From the IMG/VR virus record IMGVR_UViG_3300047318_000266, positions 1 to 54,810 of that record: a stretch of 54,810 nucleotides of DNA; one strand, given 5' to 3'. Origin of the DNA: a virus. Shown here piece by piece: positions 17,698-24,288 of this stretch; position 1 is the first letter of the stretch, and each line of letters begins with the position of its first letter. The notes below the pieces were generated by a model. The model was not told the origin of the DNA and did no database searches. It saw nothing but the letters and a program-made list of their open reading frames with translations. Position numbers and translations under genes: made by a program.

Positions 17698-17793
17698 CCG
17701 TTGATTTACCGTCAAATTAGCGCTTGTACCGCATGACCCTTCCGCTTATACTCGGAAGAGCATAGGCGCGCTAATTCGACGGTGATTTAACGG
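17698..17793. repeat. 26-bp imperfect inverted repeat with inner hairpin upstream of terL
   Basis: Arms at 17698-17723 and 17768-17793 match at about 22 of 26 positions (core GCGCTAATT-GACGGT). The 44-bp spacer contains a second hairpin, CTTCCG-8 bases-CGGAAG (17739-17758). A five-codon leader ORF (MRYKR) with its own GGAAGGG site lies inside on the minus strand. The structure could be a packaging site, an operator or an attenuator for terL. Confidence 0.7.
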
Positions 17794-18375
17794 GGAAATT
17801 ACGTGATACTGCGTTCGGATACCGAAGTCCAAACGTTATTTTTGATGCGCGGATTCTAATACCACCTAAACTCACTTACTTTAAGTAACCCCTTGGGGTC
17901 ACCGCTTCACCGCACTAATGCTTTAACGTATTAAAGTAAATTCACAGATTATAATAATTATAATATACACGTTTTATACAAGACTACTGCACAAAATACG
18001 CATATGGTGTGGTAGTACTCGTCAACAAACCGCATACCTACGCCATTCTTACGCGCCTGCATAAACGCGCCTTATGCAACGTATATACATTTACCAGTAC
18101 CTACGCGCTATAAACGCTGTAACCACGCGGCTTCCCGGCTATATACGCCTATTCGCGCTTCCAGTTTATGCAGCGCTAACTCGACGCTAATACATACGTT
18201 TATGCATCGCTTATACAACGATCAAACGTTCTCATTGCGCATGATTAACGCTGTATTACGGTGAAGCGTGAAAAGTTTACGGAGGGTACGCGCCAGGCGA
18301 CCCGTGCAGACAATACGCAGCCACTCGAACGTATCCGAAACGTAGCCACACGCGTTCCTTCATCTAATAGCGCAA
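17794..18375. other. Gene-free terS-terL gap with AT-rich stretch and iteron-like repeats
   Basis: No convincing gene is seen in 580 bases. An AT-rich stretch (17926-17985) with TATAAT-like boxes on both strands could hold the terL promoter or a melting region. From 18058 to 18220 the motif TTATGCA(N)CG occurs four to five times on both strands. Terminases usually lie side by side, so the spacing itself is unusual. It may be the packaging initiation site or an origin. Confidence 0.6.
18058..18220. repeat. Iteron-like cluster, core (G/C)(T)TTATGCANCG
   Basis: Copies: 18058-18068 (minus strand, GCGTTTATGCA), 18071-18081 (CTTATGCAACG), 18164-18175 (GTTTATGCAGCG), 18198-18210 (GTTTATGCATCGC) and a variant 18210-18220 (CTTATACAACG). 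The first two form an inverted pair separated by seven bases. Confidence 0.65.
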
Positions 18376-18777
18376 TTACTCGCCGCTTTCGGATTCGTTA
18401 TCCTTACGCTGCTTCAACGCCTCGATCCGCTGTCTAAGCGCCTCTACGTCCGTACCTCCGCTGTCCTTCGTCTCCACTTCGATCTTATCCGTGAGTAACC
18501 CGCTTATCTGCAGCGCTAGCTTCGCCATTGCTGCGTTGCCATCACGTATAGCAATCGTAGATAACGAATCGACTAACTCCGGTAGCTTAGCGCTGTTATC
18601 ACGTATGATCGCACGCTTAAACTCCGCATCGAATGTCGCATCCTTACGCCAGTTCTCAAGCGTACGCGCTGTTACTCCGCACAATGACGCGATCTCTTCG
18701 TATGTCCTACCACCTTTACGTGGCTTCGCTAACCATTCGATCGCTAGCGTCTGTTCTGACGTTAATTGCTTCGCCAT
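18376..18777 (-). CDS. terS: Terminase small subunit (phBC6A51-type)
   Basis: 133 aa. Residues 1-60 form a helix-turn-helix DNA-binding domain (SEQTLAIEWLAKPRKGGRTYEEIASLCGVTARTLENWRKD) typical of the phBC6A51 family; the middle (NSAKLPELVDSLSTIAIRDGNAAMAKLALQISGLL) is the oligomerisation region, and the acidic/basic tail probably contacts TerL. It recognises the packaging site. The ATG follows GGAAGGAGGGCGACTAT. Its stop is followed by the long repeat-containing gap that may be its binding site. Confidence 0.88.
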   Translation of the reverse strand: MAKQLTSEQTLAIEWLAKPRKGGRTYEEIASLCGVTARTLENWRKDATFDAEFKRAIIRDNSAKLPELVDSLSTIAIRDGNAAMAKLALQISGLLTDKIEVETKDSGGTDVEALRQRIEALKQRKDNESESGE

Positions 18778-18866
18778 ATAGTCGCCCTCCTTCCGTGTAT
18801 TTAGCGCTTATGTGCGCTACCCTTACGTTTATACTCCTGCGCTGTTAGAACGCCTATATAACGCTA

Positions 18867-18893
18867 TTCCTACGCTCGGGCAAAGCGTAGGAA
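18867..18893. terminator. Perfect 10-bp inverted repeat upstream of terS
   Basis: TTCCTACGCT-CGGGCAA-AGCGTAGGAA lies seven bases after the stop of the small gene at 18900 on the minus strand. There is no T run, so it may be an RNA 3' stabiliser or a protein site instead of a terminator. Confidence 0.5.
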
Positions 18894-18899
18894 CGTGCG

Positions 18900-19124
18900 C
18901 TACTCCAACGTACTAAGTACACGGTCTTGCGCATTGATAGCCGCTGCTATATCGTCTACTCGCGCTACATCTACGCCATCCTTGCGTATGATAAAGATAC
19001 GGTATCCTGCGAATCTGAGTTCGTTAATTATCGCATCTACTTCGTCCACATCAACGCATTCAAGCGAGTCTGTATCGTCATCATACGTAAACCCTTCGTA
19101 CTTACCGCATATAACCGTATACAT
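18900..19124 (-). CDS. Small acidic hypothetical protein
   Basis: 74 aa from the ATG at 19124, which follows GGAGGGG by eight bases. It has YTVICGKYEGFTYDDDTDSLECVDVDEVDAIINELRF then YRIFIIRKDG. The family is unknown to me. It looks like a compact alpha/beta protein with an acidic middle. It stands alone between terS and a gene-free region, probably at the end of the RepL-like gene transcript or on its own. Confidence 0.72.
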   Translation of the reverse strand: MYTVICGKYEGFTYDDDTDSLECVDVDEVDAIINELRFAGYRIFIIRKDGVDVARVDDIAAAINAQDRVLSTLE

Positions 19125-19141
19125 TAACGTTACCCCTCCGC

Positions 19142-19460
19142 TCAACTGCGTAGCTACTGTACGTTCGCTTACGTAATTGCTACCGCTTAAAGATCGGCGC
19201 TATTCTTTTGCTTTGCCTACATGAGATACTTCTGTGAGTAAGCTTCATGTGTCTATCTGACGAAGGTTTGAGCATTAAGTGCCTTCCGCGTCACTGTGTT
19301 CCTTGGCCTTGTCGCTGCCGCGCCTTCGGGACATGTTATTCAACTGCGCTCAAGCTTTTATCAAAGATCGGCGGTGTTAGATAGGCTACACAAGGCCCGA
19401 TTCTGGCCGAAGTGTAGTCGCAAGTTACGGAGTAACTAAGACTAGATATCTTTCTACACT
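19142..19460. ncRNA. Candidate structured noncoding region
   Basis: About 320 bases without an ORF hold several stems: ACATGA...TCATGT (19220-19251), GAAG...CTTC with an inner stem (19262-19286), a 10-bp split stem CTACAC-GGCC / GGCC-GTGTAG (19386-19417) and AGTTAC-GGA-GTAACT (19423-19437). TCAACTGCG and AAAGATCGGCG each occur twice in the same order (19142, 19189 and 19340, 19363). A terminator follows on the plus strand at 19462. It could be a phage ncRNA, or a replication site; the strand is not settled. Confidence 0.4.
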
Positions 19461-19461
19461 C

Positions 19462-19505
19462 AAAACGCCGAAACCCCATATGTGGCGCGGCTTCCCGGCG
19501 TTTTT
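19462..19505. terminator. Bidirectional terminator
   Basis: AAAACGCCG-25 bases-CGGCGTTTT gives a 9-bp stem with T runs on both strands (TTTTT at 19501-19505 on plus; TTTTGAG on minus). It would end the minus transcript of the RepL-like gene and any plus transcript from the structured region. Confidence 0.75.
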
Positions 19506-19507
19506 CG

Positions 19508-19562
19508 TTGTACGAATAAAGTCACCTTTTTCGCCGTTTTGTACGAATAAATTCACCTTTTT
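19508..19562. repeat. Tandem 24-bp direct repeat
   Basis: TTGTACGAATAAAGTCACCTTTTT-like copies at 19508-19531 and 19539-19562 differ at one base and have a 31-bp period, three helical turns. The second copy overlaps the stop of the RepL-like gene. It could be a protein-binding site or iteron. Confidence 0.7.
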
Positions 19563-20385
19563 AAGCGGCCTCCACGTTAAACAGCGCGGTTACACTATCG
19601 CTCGGAGCCGAATTTCCCCGGTAAAACACACGTGGATTAAACGAAAACTTACGAGCACTACCGAGTGAGTGGCGCATAATCACGTATTCGCCGGCGAACT
19701 TAAGGTGCGGCAGCCTCCGCGATAGCGTCTTCTCGTCAACTCCGATCGCTTCCGCCAGGCTCTTAACGTTAAACCAGCGTATCTTCTTCGGATCGCGTTC
19801 GTTTGGGTTAGCGCAAAGTGCGTTCTCCTTGATGTGTACGAACGGTATCATCCGGTACATAAGCCCGATATCGACCGCCTTTACTTCGCGGTATGCCTGT
19901 TTAATCTTCGCTGTGTATGTGCGTACGACCATACGGTTCTGCGTTGTCCCCCGGAAGTGGTAACGCGGATTAACGTAGTAACTCTCGTGTTCGTCCTTCG
20001 TAATAACGCCGGATTCAAGACACGCACGGAGGAAATCGTAGAACGTCTGGCGCTTCTTACGGAGCTGCAGAACGTCCATCATTTCCGTAGTGGCTAGCGC
20101 GCGGCCTTCGGAATTAACGATCCGGCCACCGTCGTAGTCGACGTAACACTGCAGCACAAGCAGGTAGCCGCACTGGGCCGTTGTGAGGCGCTCAATCACG
20201 TAATGGATATCGTCCATTGACGCGAAGGTAAAGCCGGCATTGCGCCCTTTGAACGCCTCACGTTCGAAGTGTCCTGCAGCCCCGGTGCGCTGTGCCTCCG
20301 TCGTAACACGGTCGCCAATGTTCAATACCGTTGCGTATACGAGTTCTCCCGTTTCCGGGTCAATAAGCTCTCTGCCCACCGCCAT
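19561..20385 (-). CDS. RepL-like winged-helix replication or regulatory protein
   Basis: 274 aa. The middle resembles phage/plasmid RepL-type proteins: VLQLRKKRQTFYDFLRACLESGVI, then YYVNPRYHFRGT near residue 140. A second helix-turn-helix, FNVKSLAEAIGVDEKTLSRRLPHLKFAG, lies near 220. It may bind an origin or act as a transcription regulator; the phage also has a full DnaB/primase/PolA set, so a regulatory role is equally likely. The ATG lies in a TAATG overlap with the upstream gene. It ends VEAA, with a 24-bp direct repeat at its stop. Confidence 0.62.
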   Translation of the reverse strand: MAVGRELIDPETGELVYATVLNIGDRVTTEAQRTGAAGHFEREAFKGRNAGFTFASMDDIHYVIERLTTAQCGYLLVLQCYVDYDGGRIVNSEGRALATTEMMDVLQLRKKRQTFYDFLRACLESGVITKDEHESYYVNPRYHFRGTTQNRMVVRTYTAKIKQAYREVKAVDIGLMYRMIPFVHIKENALCANPNERDPKKIRWFNVKSLAEAIGVDEKTLSRRLPHLKFAGEYVIMRHSLGSARKFSFNPRVFYRGNSAPSDSVTALFNVEAA

Positions 20386-20573
20386 TACGCGGCACCACCC
20401 GTCTTAGCTGCGTCATATGCGTCTAGGCTGCGTTTAACCGCGTCCGTCTTTTCGTACAGCCAAAAGCGTCCGCCAGTCTTTTCGTTGATGCCTACGCAGA
20501 TGTAGCGATGACCGGCAACGCGTAGAAACTGGAACATTGACGGCGAGTAGCAGTATAGGTATGCGTTATTCAT
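20385..20573 (-). CDS. Small conserved-looking hypothetical protein
   Basis: 62 aa from the ATG at 20573 (GGAGG six bases before). Sequence features are MFQFLRVAGHRYICVGIN, KTGGRFWLYEKTDAV and RSLDAYDAAK. I recall similar short phage proteins of unknown function with a central F-L-x(4)-Y-I-x-V-G pattern. It overlaps the GIY-YIG stop by eight bases and the RepL-like start by one, so it is in a tight operon. Confidence 0.72.
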   Translation of the reverse strand: MNNAYLYCYSPSMFQFLRVAGHRYICVGINEKTGGRFWLYEKTDAVKRSLDAYDAAKTGGAA

Positions 20574-21267
20574 TGGCGGCCTCCATTCGTTCAGTTCTGT
20601 GTGCCCACATCCAAGGTCTTGCGTCTCCGTGAATATCCGCGCGTAGTTGTGCAGCCTTCTTCCCCGCCTCAACCTTACCTACAGGTGATAGTTCTACACT
20701 TGACGCAAAGTCCGTTGCGCCCCGTCTGCGCATTCTCGCACGTGTTGCCAATACTGACTGTCTTCTGCGGAGCAGTCTCGCGTGTTCGTCAAGAAGCTCT
20801 GCTTCCCGGAATAGTTTTGCCGGGTCGTCCTCATCTTCAAAGTCATCGCATAACCCCAAAGCTACGGATATCCCGTCAAGATCCTCCCTAATGTCCCGAA
20901 GTGCTATGTCACACTCCGTTAGGCGCTCCGAAGCATCTTCAATAAACGTTTCATGTGTGGCCTTATCTATATTGAGCGTCGGCTCTAACGTGTTAATTAA
21001 ATGTGTTTCAAGCATATCCGCCGCAGCGGTGTCTACAGTAAAGTAAGTAGTGCAAAAGTATGCATCGTGCAAATCCACATGGCTACCGAGTTGATGCTCG
21101 CAAAGTCTTCGCCATAGGTTCTTAGATTTCCCTACGTAGAGACACTCTCCTTGAAAACTCCTGAATACGTACACCCCGGGCTGGTTGGCATGTAATGCCC
21201 TCTCTTTTCGCACGTCACGCCACTTAAAATTGTGTTCGTCTGCGGTTAGCGAAAAATTAAACTGCAT
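20566..21267 (-). CDS. GIY-YIG endonuclease
   Basis: 233 aa. The N-terminal 100 residues are a GIY-YIG nuclease: PGVYVFRSFQGECLYVGKS, then KNLWRRLCEHQ, and ETHLINTLEPTLN with the catalytic Glu. Residues 105-160 form a coiled coil (RLTECDIALRDIREDLDG), followed by a basic, Arg-rich stretch and a short C-terminal domain. It is probably another free-standing homing endonuclease. No NUMOD repeats are visible, unlike the one at 1934-2749. It starts ATG after GGAGGAGTTAAC and lies at the head of the RepL-like operon, next to a promoter that points away from it. Confidence 0.87.
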   Translation of the reverse strand: MQFNFSLTADEHNFKWRDVRKERALHANQPGVYVFRSFQGECLYVGKSKNLWRRLCEHQLGSHVDLHDAYFCTTYFTVDTAAADMLETHLINTLEPTLNIDKATHETFIEDASERLTECDIALRDIREDLDGISVALGLCDDFEDEDDPAKLFREAELLDEHARLLRRRQSVLATRARMRRRGATDFASSVELSPVGKVEAGKKAAQLRADIHGDARPWMWAHRTERMEAANE

Positions 21268-21380
21268 GTTAACTCCTCCAGTAGCTTAGTTTTTAGGACC
21301 TTGTGGGCCCTCTACCTTAATGGTCCGCAATCCCCACGTAATACAACCCGTAGCTCCCCGCCCACACCGTTATTTACCGT

Positions 21381-21409
21381 TTTACAACCCCGCCGCTAAC
21401 GTTTATAAT
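21381..21409 (+). promoter_or_regulatory. Consensus sigma-A-type promoter for the plus-strand gene
   Basis: TTTACA (21381-21386), 17-base spacer, TATAAT (21404-21409). It is placed 37 bases before the ATG of the plus-strand gene at 21446. Confidence 0.85.
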
Positions 21410-21445
21410 ACGTACATACGTTCCCACTAACGGAGGCTCAACGCT

Positions 21446-21811
21446 ATGAACAACGAATTATTACGCAATTACGTGATTTACCCGCAGTTAACCGCGTCCG
21501 TACAGCGCGGCCTTGACGAACTCAGCGCGGCCCACAACGTACTCAACCGCGCTTATTCCGCATCCGGTACGTACATCCTACGCAGGATCACGGACGACCT
21601 ACGCGACAACCGCCTAGCGATCAACCGCGCGGGCCTGCGTGTATTAAGAAGCGCGGAGCTTAACGGTATGATTCACGTAGAGTTCACGCGTAAAGGTAGC
21701 GCAGGCCAGCCGGAGACGTATGCGATTGCCCGCGAGGTTATTCGTAAGGAAATGGGCGCGATGATGGCGCAGTATATTGCGGAGTTTGGTGAAGCGGTCG
21801 GACACGTTTAG
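21446..21811 (+). CDS. Plus-strand hypothetical protein, probably early-expressed
   Basis: 121 aa, one of four plus-strand genes. The sequence is mainly helical (LTASVQRGLDELSAAHNVLNRAY, RITDDLRDNRLAINRAGLRVLR) and then a short strand region HVEFTRKG. No family is recognised. It has a near-perfect sigma-A promoter (21381-21409) and GGAGG ten bases before the ATG, so it should be expressed by host polymerase soon after entry. A host-takeover or regulatory role is possible (inference). Confidence 0.85.
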   Translation: MNNELLRNYVIYPQLTASVQRGLDELSAAHNVLNRAYSASGTYILRRITDDLRDNRLAINRAGLRVLRSAELNGMIHVEFTRKGSAGQPETYAIAREVIRKEMGAMMAQYIAEFGEAVGHV

Positions 21812-21814
21812 ACG

Positions 21815-21852
21815 CAAAAAAGACGCCGGCCCCTTTCGGAGTCTAGCGTCTT
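21815..21852 (-). terminator. Intrinsic terminator for the minus-strand small-gene operon
   Basis: The minus strand reads AAGACGC-...CTCC-GAAA-GGGG...-GCGTCTT followed by TTTT. A 7-bp outer stem and a GAAA-capped inner stem end in six T in total. It stops transcripts from the small-gene cluster and can also slow the converging plus transcript. Confidence 0.82.
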
Positions 21853-21876
21853 CCTTACGTTATATCTACGCTTCCC

Positions 21877-22026
21877 TTACGTTATCTTCCGCCACACACC
21901 CGCCACGAACACCGCCGCCAGTCCTCCGAATATTGCGATTCCAGCCGCTTGGAAATCGAGTAGTTGCGCAAATGCGAACGCAATAACTGCGCAGCCAGCG
22001 GCGAGTATTAATTTACGTTTCCACAC
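21877..22026 (-). CDS. Small two-helix membrane protein
   Basis: 49 aa with a GTG start. A short basic N-terminus (WKRKL) is followed by two hydrophobic segments (ILAAGCAVIAFAFAQLL and AAGIAIFGGLAAVFVAGVW) and a basic end. GGGAG lies 11 bases upstream. No function can be assigned. It is the last gene before the terminator at 21815-21852. Holin-like topology is possible, but the context is not a lysis cassette. Confidence 0.65.
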   Translation of the reverse strand: MWKRKLILAAGCAVIAFAFAQLLDFQAAGIAIFGGLAAVFVAGVWRKIT

Positions 22027-22055
22027 GTTAGATCACGCTCCCTTATACGCTTATT

Positions 22056-22187
22056 CTAACCGCCGCGATACGCGATTTCAACGTACGGCTCCGCTTCCTG
22101 CACCGTTTCCAACCCGTAATAACCATCTGCCACAACGCGCCGCCCATCCCGCCTAGCCTCCGCGTATTCATCGTAATCCGTCGTTAA
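22056..22187 (-). pseudogene. Small ORF lacking a standard start codon
   Basis: A 43-codon frame (TTDYDEYAEARRDGRRVVADG, then LETVQEAEPYVEIAY) looks coding by amino-acid pattern, but it follows an in-frame stop at 22188-22190 and begins TTA ACG ACG with no ATG, GTG or TTG before an internal GTG. It has no clear ribosome site. It may be a decayed gene or use an unusual start. Confidence 0.45.
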
Positions 22188-22317
22188 TTACGCGTCATGG
22201 TCCGCGTGATCCTTACGCCAGGACGCGAACGCAGCCTCTGCCAGCTTCACGCGTGTACTTACCAATCATCGTCGTCACGCGGCACGTATGGCAGTCCGCG
22301 ATATAATAAGCGCCCAT
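22188..22317 (-). pseudogene. Small zinc-finger gene apparently split by a frameshift
   Basis: The ATG at 22317 has a perfect AAGGAGG seven bases upstream. The first frame encodes YYIADCHTCRVTTMIGKYT and then runs to a stop at 22213. The +1 frame continues with LAEAAFASWRKDHADHDA to a stop at 22188. Joined, the parts give CxxC plus HxxH, a plausible zinc finger. A single-base indel, a sequencing error or a programmed shift would each explain this. Confidence 0.55.
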
Positions 22318-22434
22318 CTAGCGACCTCCTTCCGCGAGGAGAAGCGCAATTTCCACGTAATTCCCGCCCGCTGTCCTCACGTAAAGCCGCCCGTTCATGT
22401 AGCGCCCGGTTGCGAATCTACTTCGTTTATTCAT
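22318..22434 (-). CDS. Small hypothetical protein in a coupled operon
   Basis: 38 aa: MNKRSRFATGRYMNGRLYV then GGNYVEIALLLAEGGR. It looks like a short beta-rich peptide. Its ATG overlaps the stop of the upstream gene by eight bases and its TAG is followed at once by the ATG of the next gene, so it is part of a translationally coupled string. Its last codons contain the next gene's AAGGAGG site. Confidence 0.6.
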   Translation of the reverse strand: MNKRSRFATGRYMNGRLYVRTAGGNYVEIALLLAEGGR

Positions 22435-22648
22435 TCCGCTCACCCTTTCCGTATTTCTTACGTGAGGCTGCGCTCAACTCGCGGTTAAGCGCCTTAAATA
22501 CGTGGTTACGATACGATAGCAACCGCGTCCGCCGCGTGTACCAGCGGTCATACTCCGGATCAGCGCGAAGCCTAGCGCCGTATTCGTCGAGCTTACGGTC
22601 GAGGAAGGCGCTGCGGTCGGCGGAGGTTTTAGGATGGCAATTGTTCAT
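22427..22648 (-). CDS. Small basic helical hypothetical protein
   Basis: 73 aa from the ATG at 22648 (GGGGAAGG upstream). It is rich in Arg/Lys/Glu and helical (FLDRKLDEYGARLRADPEYDRWYTRR, HVFKALNRELSAASRKK). It overlaps the YopX-like stop by 20 bases. No family is recognised. Confidence 0.68.
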   Translation of the reverse strand: MNNCHPKTSADRSAFLDRKLDEYGARLRADPEYDRWYTRRTRLLSYRNHVFKALNRELSAASRKKYGKGERNE

Positions 22649-22994
22649 CTGTACCTTCCCCAATTACTCTAACGCCGTGTGCACGAATTAAAACGTCGAG
22701 GTAAGTGTACTTACATGTCTTCAATTCACTAAACCCGCAAAACGCACCGTCTTTGAACATTACTAGCTGTGATTGGTATCTTTTGTCAGTGTCTTCAACG
22801 TGGAGTTGCATTCCCTCGAATATCTCAGTTCCGATTGTATCTGTCATTTCCGTATACTGGCCGATAGTTTCCGGTAAGACTAAGTGCGTTCCACTTTTAT
22901 TCGATATAGCTGGACCACCTACTGAGTCAACGATTAAACTGCCATAATGCCACGCACCATGAATGTCCTTTCCGCGAAACTTGACTTTTCTCAT
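22629..22994 (-). CDS. YopX-like protein
   Basis: 121 aa. The pattern matches the YopX family: KVKFRGKDIHGAWHYGSLIV at the start, LPETIGQYTEMTDTIGTEIFEGM in the middle (residues 40-62). YopX proteins are common in Bacillota phages and their function is unknown. It overlaps the upstream small gene by four bases. Confidence 0.88.
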   Translation of the reverse strand: MRKVKFRGKDIHGAWHYGSLIVDSVGGPAISNKSGTHLVLPETIGQYTEMTDTIGTEIFEGMQLHVEDTDKRYQSQLVMFKDGAFCGFSELKTCKYTYLDVLIRAHGVRVIGEGTDEQLPS

Positions 22995-23164
22995 GCCGCA
23001 ACCTCCTTATACGCCTCGATAATCTGTTTCAATGCCTTTTTAAAAGTAATACCACTCGCATACGCGTACATTCTTACCTCAAGCTCTCCCTTTGCTTGAG
23101 TGACAGAGTTACGATTACTTGCCAGTGCTTTTCCGTATTTATCCACGATTTGGTGTTTAGTCAT
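22991..23164 (-). CDS. Small helical hypothetical protein, first gene of the operon
   Basis: 57 aa from the ATG at 23164, seven bases after GGAGG. Sequence: HQIVDKYGKALASNRNSVTQ, then KALKQIIEAYKEVAA; all helical. It is the first gene after the minus-strand promoter at 23201-23230 and so likely under control of the divergent XRE regulator. Codon and base use here are slightly more AT-rich than elsewhere. Confidence 0.72.
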   Translation of the reverse strand: MTKHQIVDKYGKALASNRNSVTQAKGELEVRMYAYASGITFKKALKQIIEAYKEVAA

Positions 23165-23200
23165 TATGATTACCTCCGTTTTGTTGTTCTCTATGCCTTT

Positions 23201-23230
23201 ATTATACATTAGTGAATAATCATTAGTCAA
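23201..23230 (-). promoter_or_regulatory. Sigma-A-type promoter for the small-gene operon
   Basis: On the minus strand TTGACT (23225-23230), 18-base spacer, TATAAT (23201-23206). It directs the operon 23164 down to 21877. Confidence 0.85.
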
Positions 23231-23255
23231 TATTATTTGCTGAAATATATTCACT
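23211..23255. promoter_or_regulatory. Inverted repeat, probable operator of the XRE regulator
   Basis: AGTGAATA (23211-23218) and TATTCACT (23248-23255) are inverted copies lying in the spacers of the two divergent promoters; a related AATCATTAGT lies between them. The placement fits a Cro/CI-like switch. Confidence 0.6.
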
Positions 23256-23265
23256 TGTGTATAAT
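23237..23265 (+). promoter_or_regulatory. Sigma-A-type promoter for the XRE regulator
   Basis: TTGCTG (23237-23242), 17-base spacer, TATAAT (23260-23265), 22 bases before the ATG at 23288. Its -35 box lies six bases from the -35 box of the opposite promoter. Confidence 0.8.
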
Positions 23266-23287
23266 TAATGTCGGAGGTGACTCATAG

Positions 23288-23503
23288 ATGACCACGATAA
23301 AAGTAACGCCTAATCTCGAACGCGCACGCAAAGACGCCGGCCTCACGCAAGTTGAACTCGCAGCGAAATCCGGCGTTCCCCAGGCGGCTATATCGCGCTT
23401 TGACAAGTCTGCGCAGGGCTCATACGCTAATCTTATCGCGCTGGCCCGTGCGCTAAATGTGCCGGTCGAGGCGCTGTTCTCGATCGAAGTAGAAACGGAA
23501 TAA
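23288..23503 (+). CDS. XRE-family (Cro/CI-like) transcription regulator
   Basis: 71 aa. One helix-turn-helix domain: LERARKDAGLTQVELAAKSGVPQAAISRFD, then YANLIALARALNVPVEALFS. No oligomerisation domain. It is divergent from the small-gene operon and sits directly beside its operator-like repeat. Its stop is adjacent to the stop of the converging gene at 23504. A regulator without integrase nearby suggests control of lytic timing, not lysogeny (inference). Confidence 0.92.
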   Translation: MTTIKVTPNLERARKDAGLTQVELAAKSGVPQAAISRFDKSAQGSYANLIALARALNVPVEALFSIEVETE

Positions 23504-24286
23504 CTACGCAGCTGACGGCAATTCAGCGGCTACTTGCGTTTCTACCATAATCTCATTCACCGCGCTCATATCCGCCAGCCATCGCGCACCGATCCCGCGT
23601 CGCTGCGTAAACGGCTCCGTGAGCTCCCCGCCTGTCTCCCGCAGATTATACGTCACGACCGCGCCCGCCGCTGTATCGCGCTTATAACGGACAGCCCGCG
23701 CCTTATTTCGTATCTTCGCGCCGGCATCGACCGCGCTGTTCTCGCCCGGTGTACGTTTCCTCCGCCCGGCTCCCGTACGACTATTGCGCCCGTCAGCCGC
23801 TAATACAACGCCGGCCCCTTGCGGATCATCGTCGCGTATCGGAGTCTCACCGCGCATATTCGTGGCTTCGCTACCGCGCCGACCCTCGCGCCTACGTTCG
23901 AGCTGCGTGTCCGAGTAGATCGGATATTCGCTGTGCTGCGCCTTATGCGCGTCTTCGTCCGCGAGCTCATCGTAGAGCACAACGTTAGTCAGGCGGTCCA
24001 TTAGCGCGGTACTCGCGGATACCGGAGACGGCCGCTGACCGGGCGCTCTCTTCGCGTACCATGCGTCGAGCGCGTATTGGTTAAACTCGCCGTGATCGCG
24101 GTAATATGCGTCCTGAATCGCAGCGACAACGAGCATACGCGTTTCACGGTCGCGGATATCGTAAGTCGCGCCGTTATATACGTAAGGGATCGGCGGTGCG
24201 CCCTCCGCTTTGAACAACGCTCTCATCACGGATTCTAGCGCTTCAATAGCGGCGGTCGTGCGTTCGATGTACGTTTGTTCCGTCAT
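23504..24286 (-). CDS. Hypothetical protein with disordered basic C-terminal half
   Basis: 260 aa. Residues 1-125 look folded (TYIERTTAAIEALESVMRALF, TRMLVVAAIQDAYYRDHG, LTNVVLYDELADEDAHKAQH); residues 130-200 are Arg/Gly-rich and probably disordered (RRREGRRGSEATN, GRNSRTGAGRRKR). The end is folded again. I do not recognise the family. It follows the sigma-region-4-like gene by two bases, suggesting a shared regulatory role. Confidence 0.75.
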   Translation of the reverse strand: MTEQTYIERTTAAIEALESVMRALFKAEGAPPIPYVYNGATYDIRDRETRMLVVAAIQDAYYRDHGEFNQYALDAWYAKRAPGQRPSPVSASTALMDRLTNVVLYDELADEDAHKAQHSEYPIYSDTQLERRREGRRGSEATNMRGETPIRDDDPQGAGVVLAADGRNSRTGAGRRKRTPGENSAVDAGAKIRNKARAVRYKRDTAAGAVVTYNLRETGGELTEPFTQRRGIGARWLADMSAVNEIMVETQVAAELPSAA

Positions 24287-24288
24287 AA

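Noticed and set aside
18259-18435. Plus-strand ORF of 58 codons starting GTG across the end of terS
   Set aside because: There is no ribosome site before the GTG, it overlaps terS on the opposite strand, and the GGAGGG inside it is followed by no start codon.
19190-19440. tRNA gene
   Set aside because: No cloverleaf with an anticodon arm and a GTTC-type loop can be drawn, and no other tRNA-like stretch was found in the window.
19142-19460. Group I intron or CRISPR/omega-type RNA
   Set aside because: AAGACTAGA resembles an intron R element, but no matching S element or split gene is present; no array of spaced repeats and no Cas, IscB or TnpB gene lies nearby.
23288-23503. Lysogeny module
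   Set aside because: The Cro-like gene and divergent promoters resemble one, but there is no integrase, attachment site or second long repressor in the window.
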